Shown: positions 10,601 through 25,600 of the stretch, piece by piece
Layout of the letters: every line of letters begins with the position of its first letter
How positions within the stretch are numbered: the first letter of the stretch is position 1
NCBI RefSeq assembly: GCF_001949145.1
Contig: NW_019091579.1
Span: 56,965 to 120,964 of the forward strand
Length of the DNA stretch: 64,000 nucleotides
Origin: Acanthaster planci
Lineage: Eukaryota > Echinodermata > Asteroidea > Valvatida > Acanthasteridae
Direction: 5' to 3'
Position numbers and translations under genes: made by a program
The notes under the pieces: model-generated
What the model was told of the DNA's origin: nothing
Database searches by the model: none
Seen by the model: the letters and a program-made list of their open reading frames with translations, nothing else

Positions 10601-13600
10601 CCTCGACTGGTTATTTGATACCGGTTTGTGTCGGGACTCGTTTAATATTTTTTTTTCCTCACATGGAGGTATTTGACCGTTTGGTAGTCGATATTGCTAT
10701 TTCGGATGCCAATAAATCTGGCATTACACCCAGCAGTTTATTAACCCTTTTTTGGTGCCCTCTATTAACAACCAGCTCGCTTGACCATTCCTTTGTTCAC
10801 CAGAGTGCAATTTTGTAGCAGACTACTCGAAAAGAACCCATCACAGCCGACGAATTTTTTTTTCAGCTGTTCACCCAGCTTGGTCATCCGCAAGCCTCCT
10901 TGGCCGACCTACGAGTACTGTTTATATGTGTCATCTCGTACGCAGGATTCTTGCGTTTCGACGACCTCATCCACATCATGAGGGAAAACTGTGCAATTAC
11001 GTCAGACCGCCTTACTTTCCACCTCGCATCCTCTAAGACGGACCAGTTCCGGCAAGGCGCTGACATTTCCATTGCCATTTTGGTTGTTTATTAGGAGGTA
11101 GAAATAGAAAAGATACGAGTTTTCTGACGTAAGAGTGAAGAAAGGACAGTGTCAAGGGGCTGAGAAATCACTTTTGACCGTGCAGTTGAGCTGGTCGGAT
11201 CGATTCATATTTGGCTCTCAGTGAATTCACTTTCAAGCAAGCCCACGTCCTCCCATCCCAACCACCTGCAGTAGAAAATATCGTTTAGAACGTCAGTCAT
11301 TATTGTACGCTTGGGCTTTGACTTTGCTCGTTTGCCGACCGGTTTAGGACTGAAAGGGTGTTTTACACCATGGAAGGACGCAAAAGGAGTTTGAACTGCA
11401 CGGGCTTCAACATCTGGCCAATTACCGCTTTCTGGTATGTCCATGGCAGGAGCGCAGTGATCATTGCCGCAGTTTTTCAGTGCTAATCTGCATCCTTAAA
11501 GTGTTGTGTACTGCAGTATAGGAAGTTGAATATTCATGCAATCGTTGGTGCTTGATAAAATCTGACATCTGATTTAATGCTTGCGCAGTTGCTTGTATTA
11601 GGCTGTGGGCCGTAAGTGTCCATGTGCAGTTACTGCCCTTATCGAACGCTTTCTTTTGGACTTATTTTGGGAATAAATGGCCAAGTTGTTTGTAAGATCT
11701 TGTGTTTTATCTGAATCATATTTATTACTGAATTTACACAAAAGGTATTTAATGGGATCTCATGATCACTCTTTGTGATGAAACAGCGCATTTTGTGTTT
11801 CGTAAACTTAACTATCCTGTAGTGGTCAACATGTCGTTGGCCAGTCTTAGCCAAATTCGTACAAAGGCTTTGAAAACTGATGTTTCGGAGTGACAAAATA
11901 AAATTACAAACATTGCATTGATAATGGAAAAGTGCATCACAATCTTTAATAAATTATTCACGACGGCAAAAGCAAATTTGATGTTGGATATTTTCTTTCT
12001 TTTTTGGCCGTCAGCGGAACCCCTAAATTCTTTTGTTTCGTTCCAGCAACTGCAGGAATAGAGTTTTCTGAACAGAATCGAGTACATTATAAATTACCAC
12101 AGATGAAAAACGCAAAAGTTCTCCACGAGTTATCCTGCGGTTATTTTAATAATTTGGGTGGAAAGAGCGAATTAATTTGCCGTCGGGGAAGCGCTATGTG
12201 CGAAATTCGCCACGTTTAAAAATCGTTTTCGAATGATGTAATCTGACCATGTGATGCACATTGTCCAATCCGAGCCCAGAACGAAGGTCGTGGGTCGTGG
12301 GTCATGACACGAAGCAGTAAACATGGCGACGTCCGACGATGCGGACCGGACGGCGTGCGCCTCAACGTCAACATCAACGAATTTCAAGCGTTATATGCGT
12401 GTAGAATCAGACAAGTTTGAAAAAGTAAAAGCCCTTACGAATGCCTGATGGAGAAAGGTCACTTCATGTGCCAAAGAGTGGCTTGATTAATGTGGCAGAG
12501 GTGGCGGTGTCACCGAACAAACCGAGTGCGAGGGACTACCTGCACGCTGCACAGACTATGTCAGCTGTGTATGCCAACTCGTCCCCTAGTCAAGTCGTTC
12601 CCCAAATAAATAATTAAATTATAATTATGATTTTACAGCAGAAATGTATTTAGGACGGATATTTTTTTTTTTATTATTTTTATTTTCGTTTTCATTTATC
12701 ACGTTTTTACTGCGGCAACTTATTTTCTGCGGGGGTAATTTATTTTATTTTTCACTTATCAAGTTTTTACCGTGGTAATTTACTGTGGGGGCAATTTATT
12801 ATGACTATACTGGAAGATTTTAAATTTGAAGATGTTCAAGTTGCTTTAACAATTCAAAGAGTAGGCCTAAGTGCTGTTACCTTGGCACACACCAGGAATT
12901 GCCCTTTTAATAAATATATGAGGCATGTCTTGGTCAACGTAGCTTTCAAAAGCAACCAGCTAGCTGCGTAGAACAAATGAAAATTGTGAGTACATGTTCG
13001 AGTCTCTGTCTTGTTTTTCTTTGTCTTCTACGTATGGTTGATGCATCTAAAAAGAAAATTACATGCACAGACGAAATCTGTAAGAACTAATGGGGGACGA
13101 CTTGGCCCAGGGACGATTGGACTTGGGGACGACTTGACCCGGGAACGACTTGCCAGGGTTTTAATTTTGGGGGACAACTTGACTCGAGCAAAGATCGTAT
13201 ATAGCGCTGAAGGCGCCGCTGCACGGCGCTATACGATCTTTGGGCTCGAGGACGCTAAACCCATTTTCGTGGCGAAGCATGTACATGTACATTATCATGT
13301 ACCAGTACATTATCATGTACATTAGTTTTCACGGTTACCGTCACGTCGCCCCATTTTCATGTAAACCCGAACCACTTCGCCCCTAACTACATCGCCCCAC
13401 CCTACGTCGCCCCATCCCCACATCGCCCCATCCCCACTTCGCCCCATCCCCACGTCGCCCCATTCCCACTTCGCCCCATCCCCACTTCTCCCCATTTCAA
13501 ATTTGCCGTCCGTTTTGAGTGTGTTACAAGCCTCTTCAAACAGGTCCAGGTTTTCCACCGTGACGACATGAAACGACATTTAGTTATTATAGAAAACTCT

Positions 13601-16600
13601 ACGGCATTAAATTAATGTCACCTTAGTTGTCCATTATGGTGAATTAATGCATATGGTTGGACTAGCATCGGGGTTATTTCTCATCCTCTTCAAGTTTAGT
13701 TCAGAGCGACACACACAATTCTATTCACATCATTCTCGTAATTGTCGATGCATCTGGACAGTTGTACCCGGACGATCGGATGAAGCTCGGCACGCAGGAA
13801 ATTTTGTGGAAAAATGCTCGCTTCAAGTACGAGCAAAACAGCCTAAATGAAACTGATGAAATAAATAAAAACAAGCATAGACAAGATACTAAGAGTTAAC
13901 GTGAAGAAACCTTGCTAACATCGATTTTTTTCGATGCGTGACGGATCACATACATGAATCACATACATGAATGGTTTTTAGGCCTTTGAAAGTTGGATTA
14001 TCCAATTGTTATTTGCGTACTCAAACGTCGATGTTTTTACTTGTTGCACCTAGGCCTATGTCTCTGCTACTGAAGAACAGAATGAACGGTAATTAATGGG
14101 GCAAAGGGGAAATGGGGCGAATGGTAATAGGGTTCAGTGGAAATGGGGCAAAGTGACCGACAAGTGTTTTCACGAGACATGCTAGTAGTACCACCGGAGT
14201 TTCTTAAACGTCTAAATGCTGCTAATAAACGAAAGTTACACGAAGATTCTCCCTCTGAAGCTTCATCTTCTTCGCCTAAAAAGCTCTGGGCTAGAAAAAG
14301 ATTTTTTTTCTGGAAGATCCTCAAGACTCTCATGACGCTGAGTCTGGCAATGCCTGGTGTGTTGCCTGCAACGTAAGGCTGTATATTAACTTGCATGCAT
14401 CATGGACATGATGGAAGAAAATTGAGTTGTTCATCACTCGACATGGGAAATGTGTCAAGCATGTAAAGGATAAGCTGTTGCAGGCAGAAATTTCTGATGG
14501 AGGTAAGCTGCCTAACTGTTACATTGTAATCAGACAGGGGCATTAAGTAGGTTTCAAAATTAAAAATTTCAAAATTTGCACTGTAGGTCTATATTGGTAT
14601 TTTAATTTTAGCCCATCATGCCAACCACTGAAGCTATTTCTAGTAACTTATACTCAACGACTGGACCTTTTCCATGAAATATGCAAATAAAGCAGGAGCA
14701 TGCACATTACTACTACATGTTTGCAAAGTTGCCATCAATCTACAGACGTAACAATACAAATCCTCATGCTGTAGTCTGATTCAATCTGACCAGAGCTGGC
14801 AGCATGAAGCAGTAGACCCGTAAACAAGGCCCTTCTCTTGGGTCCTGGATATAGATACCTGTACACTTTTTAAAGATTCACCCACTGACACCCGCATATT
14901 CCCTTAAAATGACAACCTGCGAATGGCTGGTCGCATTAGTAAAGAACGTGCTGGTGGAATATCAGCTCATAAAATGTAGCGGATGTCAGTGGGTGAAACG
15001 TTTGAATATTTGAAAGCTGTTTTTATACCTCCATCCTGGACCCAATCATTGACAGAGTACACGAAGAGCCCTGATTAAGGGTCCACATTAAGCAGCAACC
15101 TTTATTTGGACTGATAACACAGACAGTACAAACTATCATTCCAAAAATGTCTAGCAGCCAATAGCATTTAACAAAATGGTTAGAAGGTGAAGAGCACAAG
15201 CAAGATGGTTTAAATTGTATTTTCTTTTAAATTTCTTTTCCACAAATGCTTTGTTAAGCAGCAGAGAGCAAAAGAGACGAGAATGTCTTGATACACATTT
15301 GGGACAAAGATTGTGTCGCTCTGGGGGTTCGATATCGCACCTCTTGTTACAAATGACACACTCAGTTCCTGACAAGGAAAAGCAAGGATCCTGAAGGGTA
15401 ACCTGCAGACAATATTTGATTGATGTGTTTTCCTATTTTTACTCAGGTTAAACATATTTTCTTTATTTGGGGGAATATGAAACAATTTTGGCCTCGTGTC
15501 TCTCAGTGCCCATTATCATTATTTTAGGTTCCTTTGGAAATTAGGGTTGTGTTCATAATCCTGGTGTATAATTCTGACCATAGTGAAGGAAATAACTTTT
15601 AAATTCATTCAAAACTCTGATTAAAACCACAATTTGTGGTAATTGGAAACCAGCTCTTGTTCCAGCACCCACTGTGCTGTAGTGTCCTCATTTGCATGTC
15701 AGACACCTTTTTATAACTGTTGGCTCATATCAATTCTATCCAAACCTTTTAATATTGGCAAGTGGAAGTACATACATGCAAAATTTGTTGTACTCGTACT
15801 TATCTTTCGTGCAGCGCAACAGTTGCAAGCAAGTGCCCGTATATCACCATTCCGACTCATTGAATTAAACAAGCATATTTCCACAGTAAGGCCAAGTCAC
15901 TCCTTCCCATTTTTCTCTTCCATTTTCTCAAAATAGGTTCAAGGGGGTGTAATGGGAAGATCTGGTTGGATGAAGTGACCTGTATAAAAAGCGTTGTTTA
16001 CTGTATTTGTATTAAAGGAGTGAATTTCAGATGGAGTACCAAGAGGCCTACGAGATGTTCAACAGAGATAGTGATTGAAGGCCAGGAAATCATGACTATG
16101 TCAAAGATCGATCAACTGTTCGTGACTATGAGTACGAAGCATGGCGGAACTCACCTTCAAGCGAGCGGTATGATAGATTGACAGTTAGTCAAATTGCCCA
16201 GTGCTTACAAAATTGACTGTTAATAAAATGTTCAAATCAACAACTATTGACATTGCATTGGAGAGAGAAGGTGTTGCATAGGCAGTCTGTGAAGAGAAGG
16301 TGTGGCATAGGCAGTCTGTGAAGAGAAGGTGTTGCATAGGCAATCTGTGAAGAGAAGGTGTTGCATAGGCAATCTGTGAAGAGAAGGTGTGGAATAGGCA
16401 GTCANNNNNNNNNNNNNNNNNNNNNNNNNNNNNNNNNNNNNNNNNNNNNNNNNNNNNNNNNNNNNNNNNNNNNNNNNNNNNNNNNNNNNNNNNNNNNNNN
16501 NNNNNNNNNNNNNNNNNNNNNNNNNNNNNNNNNNNNNNNNNNNNNNNNNNNNNNNNNNNNNNNNNNNNNNNNNNNNNNNNNNNNNNNNNNNNNNNNNNNN

Positions 16601-19600
16601 NNNNNNNNNNNNNNNNNNNNNNNNNNNNNNNNNNNNNNNNNNNNNNNNNNNNNNNNNNNNNNNNNNNNNNNNNNNNNNNNNNNNNNNNNNNNNNNNNNNN
16701 NNNNNNNNNNNNNNNNNNNNNNNNNNNNNNNNNNNNNNNNNNNNNNNNNNNNNNNNNNNNNNNNNNNNNNNNNNNNNNNNNNNNNNNNNNNNNNNNNNNN
16801 NNNNNNNNNNNNNNNNNNNNNNNNNNNNNNNNNNNNNNNNNNNNNNNNNNNNNNNNNNNNNNNNNNNNNNNNNNNNNNNNNNNNNNNNNNNNNNNNNNNN
16901 NNNNNNNNNNNNNNNNNATAGGCAGTCTGTGAAGAGAAGGTGTTGCATAGGCAGTCTGTGAAAAGAAGGTGTTGCATAGGCAGTCTGTGAAAAGAAGGTG
17001 TTGCATAGGCAATCTGTGAAGAGGTGTTGTATAGGCAGTCTGTGAAGAGAAGGTGTTGTATAGGCAGTCTGTGAAGAGAAGGTGTTGCATGGGTAGTCTG
17101 TGATGCCTACTCTTAAGCTAATAATGTTTATACATGTACATCAGTAGAAGGTAAATTGAGCTGTTGAAGGATCATGTGCATGATCTATCTCATAAATGTA
17201 CTCTTTCATCTGCTCCAGTCATGCCAATAGTAGCTCTTGTTTTCGTCAAATATTTGTAATAGGATGAATTTGTGCCCCCCCCCCCATTTTTTTGAAATTC
17301 TAACTCCCCCAGAGTTATGTAATCCAATTGCTTAGAAATGTGTGGGTTGCTTGGCAGCGCGTGTGGGCAGGTTGGTAGCAAAACTTGCAACCAACCACAA
17401 GAGTCCTTGAGGAGGAGCAGATAAATTCAGTGGCCAGTGACCCTCCACTCCATTTGGCTACTGGACTCAACAGAGATTGTTCTGTTGTCTCTGTGATCTC
17501 TCCTCGTATTGAACCCGCCACAATTACATATTCGTCCCTGTCCTGCTCCACCACTAGTACTGAGGCACTAGGGTAACATCAGTGAGCCTATTGAGCTGCA
17601 TACACTGCTGGACAGTGAGTGACTTGGAGCGGATTCACGCGAATTCTGTTCCCCACACCTGATTTACTCAAGCCGGGGAAGGAGAGATTGTGCAATCGCG
17701 CCCTGCACGTAGCCAACGATCCTCGGGATTCATTCAAGCCCCCTTTAACTGCAAGTCCTTTAACTGCAAGCTCCCCAGCTTATTGCCAAGTGAAGCCAAG
17801 ACAAGTCATCCCAATTTCAACACATCTTCAAGCTAGGCCCTTTATTTATTTTTGTTGTTAATTAATAATTATCTTCTGTGAACAGAATCCCTGGGTTTTC
17901 TAGTTATTTTTAAATCTATGTATCCTTTAGATTTAGGATATTTGTATTTTCGTAGAGCGTGTGAAAACTTTTCACTACCTTAGCCGGAAACGCACTAATT
18001 TCCACTGACTGGCTGACAATAAAATGGCGTAAACTAGTAAACAAATAAATAATGTAAGCAGGTGTCATGATTTTCATATTATGCCCGCTACATATTCACC
18101 CATCTAATTTTAACTATTTCTTCTAATAAAAAAGTGACATGTTGAAGTGCTGGCTCAAAAGAGATTATCCTGAGCTCTGCTCCCACAAGCCTTTCTGGGG
18201 AAACAAGTGTGAGGTTGTCAACTCCTCCACATTGTCTTCAAGAACTTTGGCCGAATCTTTGGAGACTTCAGAGCATGATTCATTAACCGACATGTCAGAG
18301 TTGGAAACTGGTACAGATGCTCCCACCTTTTCATACGCTGTTACAGGGCAGGATGACTCTGTAGGTGATGATTTTTGATGGATAGTAATGAAATAATGCT
18401 CCAGGGTTCCAATTTGCTGCCCTTTCAGTGTTGCCTTTTCAAGGAAGCACAAAGCATCTTGATTTCGTAGCTGCCCTGTTCATTAGAGTTGCTTCCTTTA
18501 CCTTTGCATTATGCAATTTTATTCAGAAAAATAGCATTAGATATGAATTAAATGTGCTCTTTTTGATAATCAATGTAACCGGTGAGATTAACCTTTTTGG
18601 GACATTTTTCTAAATGCCTTGTTTCATGATCGGATGATCTGTTCCAGATAATAACACCAAAGTATGAATTAGTCATTTGACTTGCTATTGGGTTCCATTT
18701 TTAGCACAAAAAGATTGGCTCTAACAAGGGGGGCCTCGCTCGGTCGGAAACATATTTACATTAGTAGCACATTGAGTGAAGTTCCCTACATGTACATTGT
18801 ATTTCCCCTGCTGTCAGCAAGTTATTACATTTTCATCACCATTTTGGACATCACAGCCTCCTGGTATCTGTACCGTACAAAACTAATTAACTCTCCTTTT
18901 GCATTTTATTCTAATATGCCAGATTGTGAAATATTTTGAGACCAGAATAACAATGGTGGTGTCTGCCAGATCAAAAATCTGTTAAGAAAAACATCATAAA
19001 TGGTGTGACCCGACAAAACTCATGTGCCGTCTTTTCTTCATTTGTCACATATACTCATAATATAAATCAAAATTATAATATTGAAGGTTTGACATGATCG
19101 CAGTCCTCTAATTTTAAAGTTGGAAATGCCCAAACAAAGCCTTAGAAGTGTATACATGTGCATGCATTACGCGTTATAGCTTACAAGCAAAATTTGAGAT
19201 GGAATTACTAAAACACTGCAGGATGTTTTCGAGACGTTTTGACATAACGTTTGGGATGTACAGAACGTCACATTTATGCATCCAAAAAGTATTCCCAGCA
19301 TTGCTGGAACAGAACTCATTTTTACGGCCTGTTTCTTAGTCTCAGCTGACGGCCTATTTTTCCGGTCACTGCGACAGGTTGCAGTTAACTGCAAAGAAAA
19401 CTCCAAAAATATTGCTAGGATATTACTGGCCCCACTTGTCCGGCTAAGCTGCAGGCAGTAATCAGGCATTTTAGGAATGTTTGCTATTGTTGTCTGACCG
19501 GGCGGTAATGATCATCGAGTACTTTCATGTGCCAGAGTTGTACCCCCTTCTGCGTCTTTCCTCCATGTTTACACCTACAGTCAGAGCGAAACATTCTAAA

Positions 19601-22600
19601 GGAAGTTTACTCTGGACACCAGCAGTACAGACCCACCTGCTGCTCTCCCAACCACCTACAGGAAACTACAGGAATTAGCGTTTAGAACGCCATTCATTAT
19701 TTGCACGCTTGGGCTTTGACTTTGCTCGTTCGCTGACCGGTTTCGGACTGAAACGGAATTTTTAAAACATACAGTCCAAGCGAAACATTCTAAAGGAAGT
19801 TTACTCTGGACACCAGAATTATGGACCTCAGGCGAGGTTTCTTTTGACCCATGACTTAAAAGTTAAATATTAATCCTAAAAGGTTTCTGCCGTTTTATCA
19901 CTTCATTGTTTACTCTTAGTTAATTTGCAACCAATACCAGTGGGAACGAAGTATCAAGTTTGATAGCCGCTACTTTTAATCATTGCTATGATATTTATGG
20001 CCTTGAATTTTTAGGAGGTGGCAAAATGTAATAGGAATCTGCAGGTTCATCAAATGTGACATCATATAATCAAGGGAAGTTACACTTTTTCGCCTTTTGT
20101 TCAGGTCATACCATTCCGCGAGGACACAACAACCTAGAACAAGCTATGCTGTGGTTACGATTTGTAAGTCTGTGGTACTGTTTGGCGGTTCCGGGGGGGC
20201 ACAATGATGTAACTAGGAGTAAATTCTGGATGGGCACCAGGGATTGCACATTTTTCAAAGTTGCATTATAAACTCAAAGGAGATTTCAAATTTGGGGCAA
20301 CTGGGGTGCACAGGCACCTATTGCTGGGCACGCACCCCCGCAGTTACACTATTGGAGGGGTCATAACGATTACAGGCTCTGATGTTGTGATTTAAATGTA
20401 TAATTTGGGATAGTGTTCCGGCGGGAAACGCGACGACAGAGAACAAACTCAGATTTTTGTTCAACCTGACGATAAAACTGCTCTGTCTCTCACAAAGGAT
20501 ATTGTGCTGACCGCAGAGTGCACTCTCGAGTCAGTTTGTGACTGTTAAATCGCTACAGCGCCCTGCAGAAGTGCTGTTTTTTTAGCACGAAGACCCTACT
20601 AACGAAACACGTCAGACTTTCTCTGAATAATCTTCTTTTTTTTCTGCTTGACAGCATTCGTTCCGAATCTTGACTCTTCTGATATAAATCACCAGGGTCT
20701 GTTGATCGTTTGCCTCCCAGGTTTCACCACATTTTGATCTTCACTTAATAAGTCTATTGTTGGTAGCTTAGCTCAACTGCACTCTCGGAGGCTACGATTC
20801 TGTAAGTTTTTACCGTCCAACGATATTACACATGTATTTCAGTTCCTTTTAAGGTAAAACAGATTTTTCTCTTCTCCAACCAAACGCCACGGCTGCTCAA
20901 GCAAAAGTGACCGGGAGTATAACTCTCTCCAGAGCTACTAACATTTTAAGGCCTCGCCAGTAACTAGTTCAAGGCATTAAATCACCGTGCAAGCAACCGC
21001 GAGTGAACACTACTGACCCACTGAAGTGAAAAGGGCCTTCAATGTCCCGCGGTGATAAATCATTCGAAGCTGCAATTTATTTTGCCTCAAATTGATTAGC
21101 CCGCATACTGTTAACCACTTTTCGAGATCTTGTTTGCTGTATAGATAATGTTGAATTAACATATTTTGTATTTTCCTCCACTACATGTACACTGGTTGTG
21201 TGTATAGGCGCTCATGTTCCTATTTTTTTCAATTGATTCATTCCTGGTCCATTTCTCCCACTGCTTTACACGCCGGTAGTCGAATTGTTCTTTTGCTGGA
21301 TCTTTTCGTATGTTATTTTGCATAAGCCAATTTGTTTCCTGCGTTGCTTATCAGTGTCACATTTGACCTTTGTGCCACATTGGTTTTGTGGATGTTAATT
21401 ATTTGCACATTGTTTTTATCCTGCTCATTTACACTTTACCATATGCGAGAGTATCATCAAATATAGANTAATAAGACTTTTTAAATTTGTGATTTACCAG
21501 TCTTTTTAAAGAAGCCTGAAGATTATTTTCATTTGTGAAGCCTAATTGGTTCTTTATAAATTTTGAAGTGAGTAATTATACATCCAAGTGAGGATAGTAA
21601 CTGATTTCTTTCCTTTGGTTTTGTTTTTTGTTCCGTTGGAGCAACAACATGGTACATCAAGTAAAAGGAGTTGAGAATTAATTACGCAAGCAATAATTTG
21701 ACAAGTTGTTTGTTTTTTATGCCTGTGTAAATAATTAAGAAATAAATTAATTTAAGAGAGAGTGGAGTATAAAACTGACAGTCTCTGTCCCATGTATTTT
21801 GAGAGTCACACTTCTACAATAGGCCATGAAGTTAATTAGTTCTCGCTACTTGTTTTTGCGTCATCTGTATATGCATCGAAACAACAGCGAGGCTGTGACC
21901 ACGAACTAACCTCAATTGACATTGAGCCATCGTTATCATTTTGTAGTTGGAAATGATTCTTACAGTTCCTCATTTTACTGTTAACGAACCGACGCGTAAT
22001 TGCTCTTGCTGGATTGCATTGATGAATACATTTACCAATCACTGACTTCAAAAATGTGTACTAGTACCACTGAGTGATGATCCCATTCGGCCTGAAACTA
22101 ATCTAACCCCTTTTCATCTATTCCAGCAAACCGAACAATCCCTACCCATCTCTAAACCACACACTGTATGAAGGTATTTAGACATCGGTAAATTTCAATT
22201 TTTGAATTAGAGCGTCCTGCTCCTAATTCAAATTGGAAGGCTAGCGGCGAGCAGTGTACAAATACGTTTTTGTGATTCTAGTTAATGAAAAAATATTTTA
22301 ACAGTGTTCGGAATCTTTGGTTGTGCGTGTGTGTTTAAGGGACTGGCAGGTGAGGACCACACATTTTAGAAAGAAAATGATTCTGAATTTAAACAAAACT
22401 GGTTTGAAAATGAACACTTTCCAGAGGAATCTGGAGTGAAATCTCGATCTATTGGAGCTGAGGGAAGAAATTTCTCTCAAATTTATCCTGTCCTTGTATG
22501 CAATCTGAGGGAATGAATTTTCACTCGAATGGAGTTAATTTTTACCCTTTGGAATTTAAATCAGGACAAAAAATTTAAATGGCATCACGTTTCTATCCCA

Positions 22601-25600
22601 GCAGAATCTTTTTTCAAAGTTAAAACGACCACTTGGACAGAGACAACGAGCAAGGAATCAAACAGGCATGAATATTATGTAGAAGGACAAAGGAAAGGGT
22701 GAGAAAGGTGTTGGCTGGATAAAGGGGCAAGGACTGCGTACAAGGGATGCAAGATAGGAAATGATTAAAGAACGAATACATTGGAAAGCGCTGGACCCTA
22801 AAAGGGGTGCATTATCTGCAAAAACACTAAGGAGGGAAAGGAGTGTTAACTAGCTGTTCCCTTCTTTGATGTTCAGGCCCGTGAGGTTGCATGGTCTGGA
22901 GGTGTTTGATCCAAAGCCTTTCCATGCTGAAGCGAACGGCATCCTTGCGATGTGCGGGTGATTCTGGACACCAGCATTATCAACCTCAGGCGAGGTTTCT
23001 TTTGACCCGTGACTTAAAAGTTAAATATTACTCCTGAAAACGTTTCTTTTGTTTTATCACTTAATTGTTTATTCTTAGATAATTTTGCATCCAATACCAG
23101 TGGGAACGAAGTTTGATAGCCGCTACTTTTAATTATTGCTCAGATATTTATGGCTTAGAATTTTTAGGAGGTGGCAAAATGTAATAGGAATCTGCAGGTT
23201 CGTCCAATGTGACATCACGTAATCAAGGGAAGTTACGCTTTTTCGCCTTTTGTTGTGGTCATACCATTCCACGAGGACACAACAACCTCGAACAAGCTAT
23301 GCTGTGGTTACGATTTGTAAGTCTGTGGTACTGTTCGGCGGTTCCGCAGGGGGGCCACAATGATGTAACTAGGAGTAAATTCAGGATCGGCACCGGAGGT
23401 TGCACACATTTCAAAGGGGCACAACAAGGAAATAAGCTGTAGTTGCATAGCATTATAAACTCAACGGAGATTAGGGGCACCTGGGGGGCACAGGCATCTA
23501 CTGGAGGGCACGCACCCCCCCCCACCGTAGTTACACGTGGAGGGGGCATAACGATTACATGCTCTGATGTTGTGATTTAAATGTATAATTTGTGATAGTG
23601 TTCGGGCGGGAAACGCAACGACAGAGAACAAACTCAGATTTTTGTTCAACCTGACGATAAAACTACTCCGTCTCTCACAAAGGGTGCACTCTCGAGTCAG
23701 TTTGTGACTGTTAAATTGCTACAGCGCCCTGCAGAAGTGCTGGGGTTTTTTAGCACGAAGATCCTACTGAGGAAACACGTCAGACTTTCTCTGAATAATC
23801 TTCTGGTGTTTTTTTTTCCCGCTTGACAGCATTCGTTCTGAATCTTGACTCTTCTGATATAAATCACCTGGGTCTGTTGATCGTTTGCCTCCCAGGTTTC
23901 ACCACATTTTGATCTTCACTTGATAAGTCAATTGTTGGCAGCTTAGCTCGAACTGCACTCTCGGAGGCTACGATTCTGTAAGTTTTTACCGTCCAACGAT
24001 ATTACACATGTATTTCAGTTCATTTAGAGCAAAACAGATTTCCTCTTCTCCAACCAAACGCCACGGCTGCTCAAGCAAAAGTGACCGGGAGTAACTCTCT
24101 CCAGAGCTACTAACCTTTTAAGGTCTTGCCAGTAACTAGTTCGAGGCATCAAATCACCGTGCAAGCAACCGCGAGTGAACACTACTGACCCACTGAAGTG
24201 ACAAGGGCCTCCAATGTCCCGCGGCGATAAATCATTTGAAGCTGCAATTTATTTAGCCCGCATACTGTTAACCACTTTTCGAGATCTTGTTTGCTTATTC
24301 TGTATAGATAATGTTGAGTTAACATATTTCGTATCCTCCTCCACTACATGTACACTGGTTGTGTGTATACACGCTCACGTTCCCAGTTTTTCAACTGATT
24401 CATTCCTGGTCCATTTCTGTCACTGCTTTACACGCCGGTAGTCGAATTGTTGTTTTGCTGGATCCTTTCGTATGTTATTTTGCATAAGCCAATTTGTTTC
24501 CTGCGTTGCTTATCAGTGTCACATTTGACCTTTGTGCCACATTGGTTTTGTGGATGTTAATTATTTGCACATGGTTTTTATCCTGCTCATTTCCAGTTTA
24601 CCATATGCGAGAGTATCATCAAATATAACATTTCAAGTTAGACCCGAATCGGCGGATGTCTCGTGTGTTGGTTGTCTAACTGAATAGGGAGTCCCCGTTA
24701 CTCGCCGAGGCCAGATTAGACATTAAAGTACACATAACGAAATTCCCCAAGGGTTGTAAAGCTGTTGAAAAGATTGTCAATGAACAAAGCATTGCATTGA
24801 CCCTTTAATAAGCTTAAGGGACAGAAACTAGGAGCAGATGACATTGTGAAATATTAATAACATCAGATAGAAAAGAAGAGCAAACTTACGAAAAAGAATT
24901 TGCAGGAAACACCATGAATTGCAGTAATTGTAAACTTGTCCGTGGAAAATTTCTATGTAAGGATTAAACTCGAGTATATCAACAACTACTGTTTACCCAC
25001 AACTGCTGAAAGTTCCATTTGATTTAGAATGAAATTTGTGTCTCCTTGACGAAAACCGAAATCACGTAGAGGTTCAAGACATCATTTTCAGTTGGAACAA
25101 ATTTCAGTGCAAAAGCTTTCGTGCCACCAGTTTGCCTTTGCATGTACTTCCGCACCATTCTTGCCAATATCCATATATAACAGTGCAGCCTTGTTTCAGG
25201 CATAAGCAGTTCTGTGAAGCTCCAATCCTTGGTATGTCAGGCTCAGATGATGGAATGACACACTTTTTTCCATTTCTCATATCACGAAAACAGAAACGAG
25301 GACAGGGAATTATCAGCATTATAGCTAATTGCAACTTGAACTAACTTGAATATTCCCGCTAACTTTATCGTGTATGTAAAGGCCATGAAGTTAATTAGTT
25401 CTCGCTACTCGTTTTTGCGTCATCTGTATATGCATCGAAACAACAGCGAGGCTGTGACCACGAACTAACCTCAATTGACATTGAACCATTGTTATCAATT
25501 TGCAATTGCAAATGATTCTTAAAGTTCTTCAGTTTACTGTTAACGAACCGACGCGTAATTGTTCTTGCTGGATTGCATTGATGAATACATTTACCAATCA

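Larger units (their letters stand above)
7600..11094 (+). mobile_element. DIRS-like tyrosine-recombinase retrotransposon II, decayed
   Basis: All modules of a DIRS element are recognisable in order: gag-like region (7663-7929 and 8513-8683, split by a solo LTR), CCHC knuckle (8789-8830), RT (about 8940-9720) with catalytic YIDDG at 9540-9554, RNase H (9880-10230) and a tyrosine recombinase (about 10860-11094). Frameshifts and stops break every module, so it cannot move by itself. It lies in intron 4 of the lectin gene, antisense to it. Terminal repeats were not clearly identified; the segment from 11225 recurs elsewhere and may belong to them. Confidence 0.83.

Noticed and set aside
13322-13579. 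Gly/Asp/Trp-rich open frame on the minus strand
   Set aside because: It is the translation of a 16-bp minisatellite.
16185-17090. Open frames of 180-300 codons across the 29-bp array
   Set aside because: They run through 513 unknown bases; the real sequence on either side is a non-coding tandem repeat.
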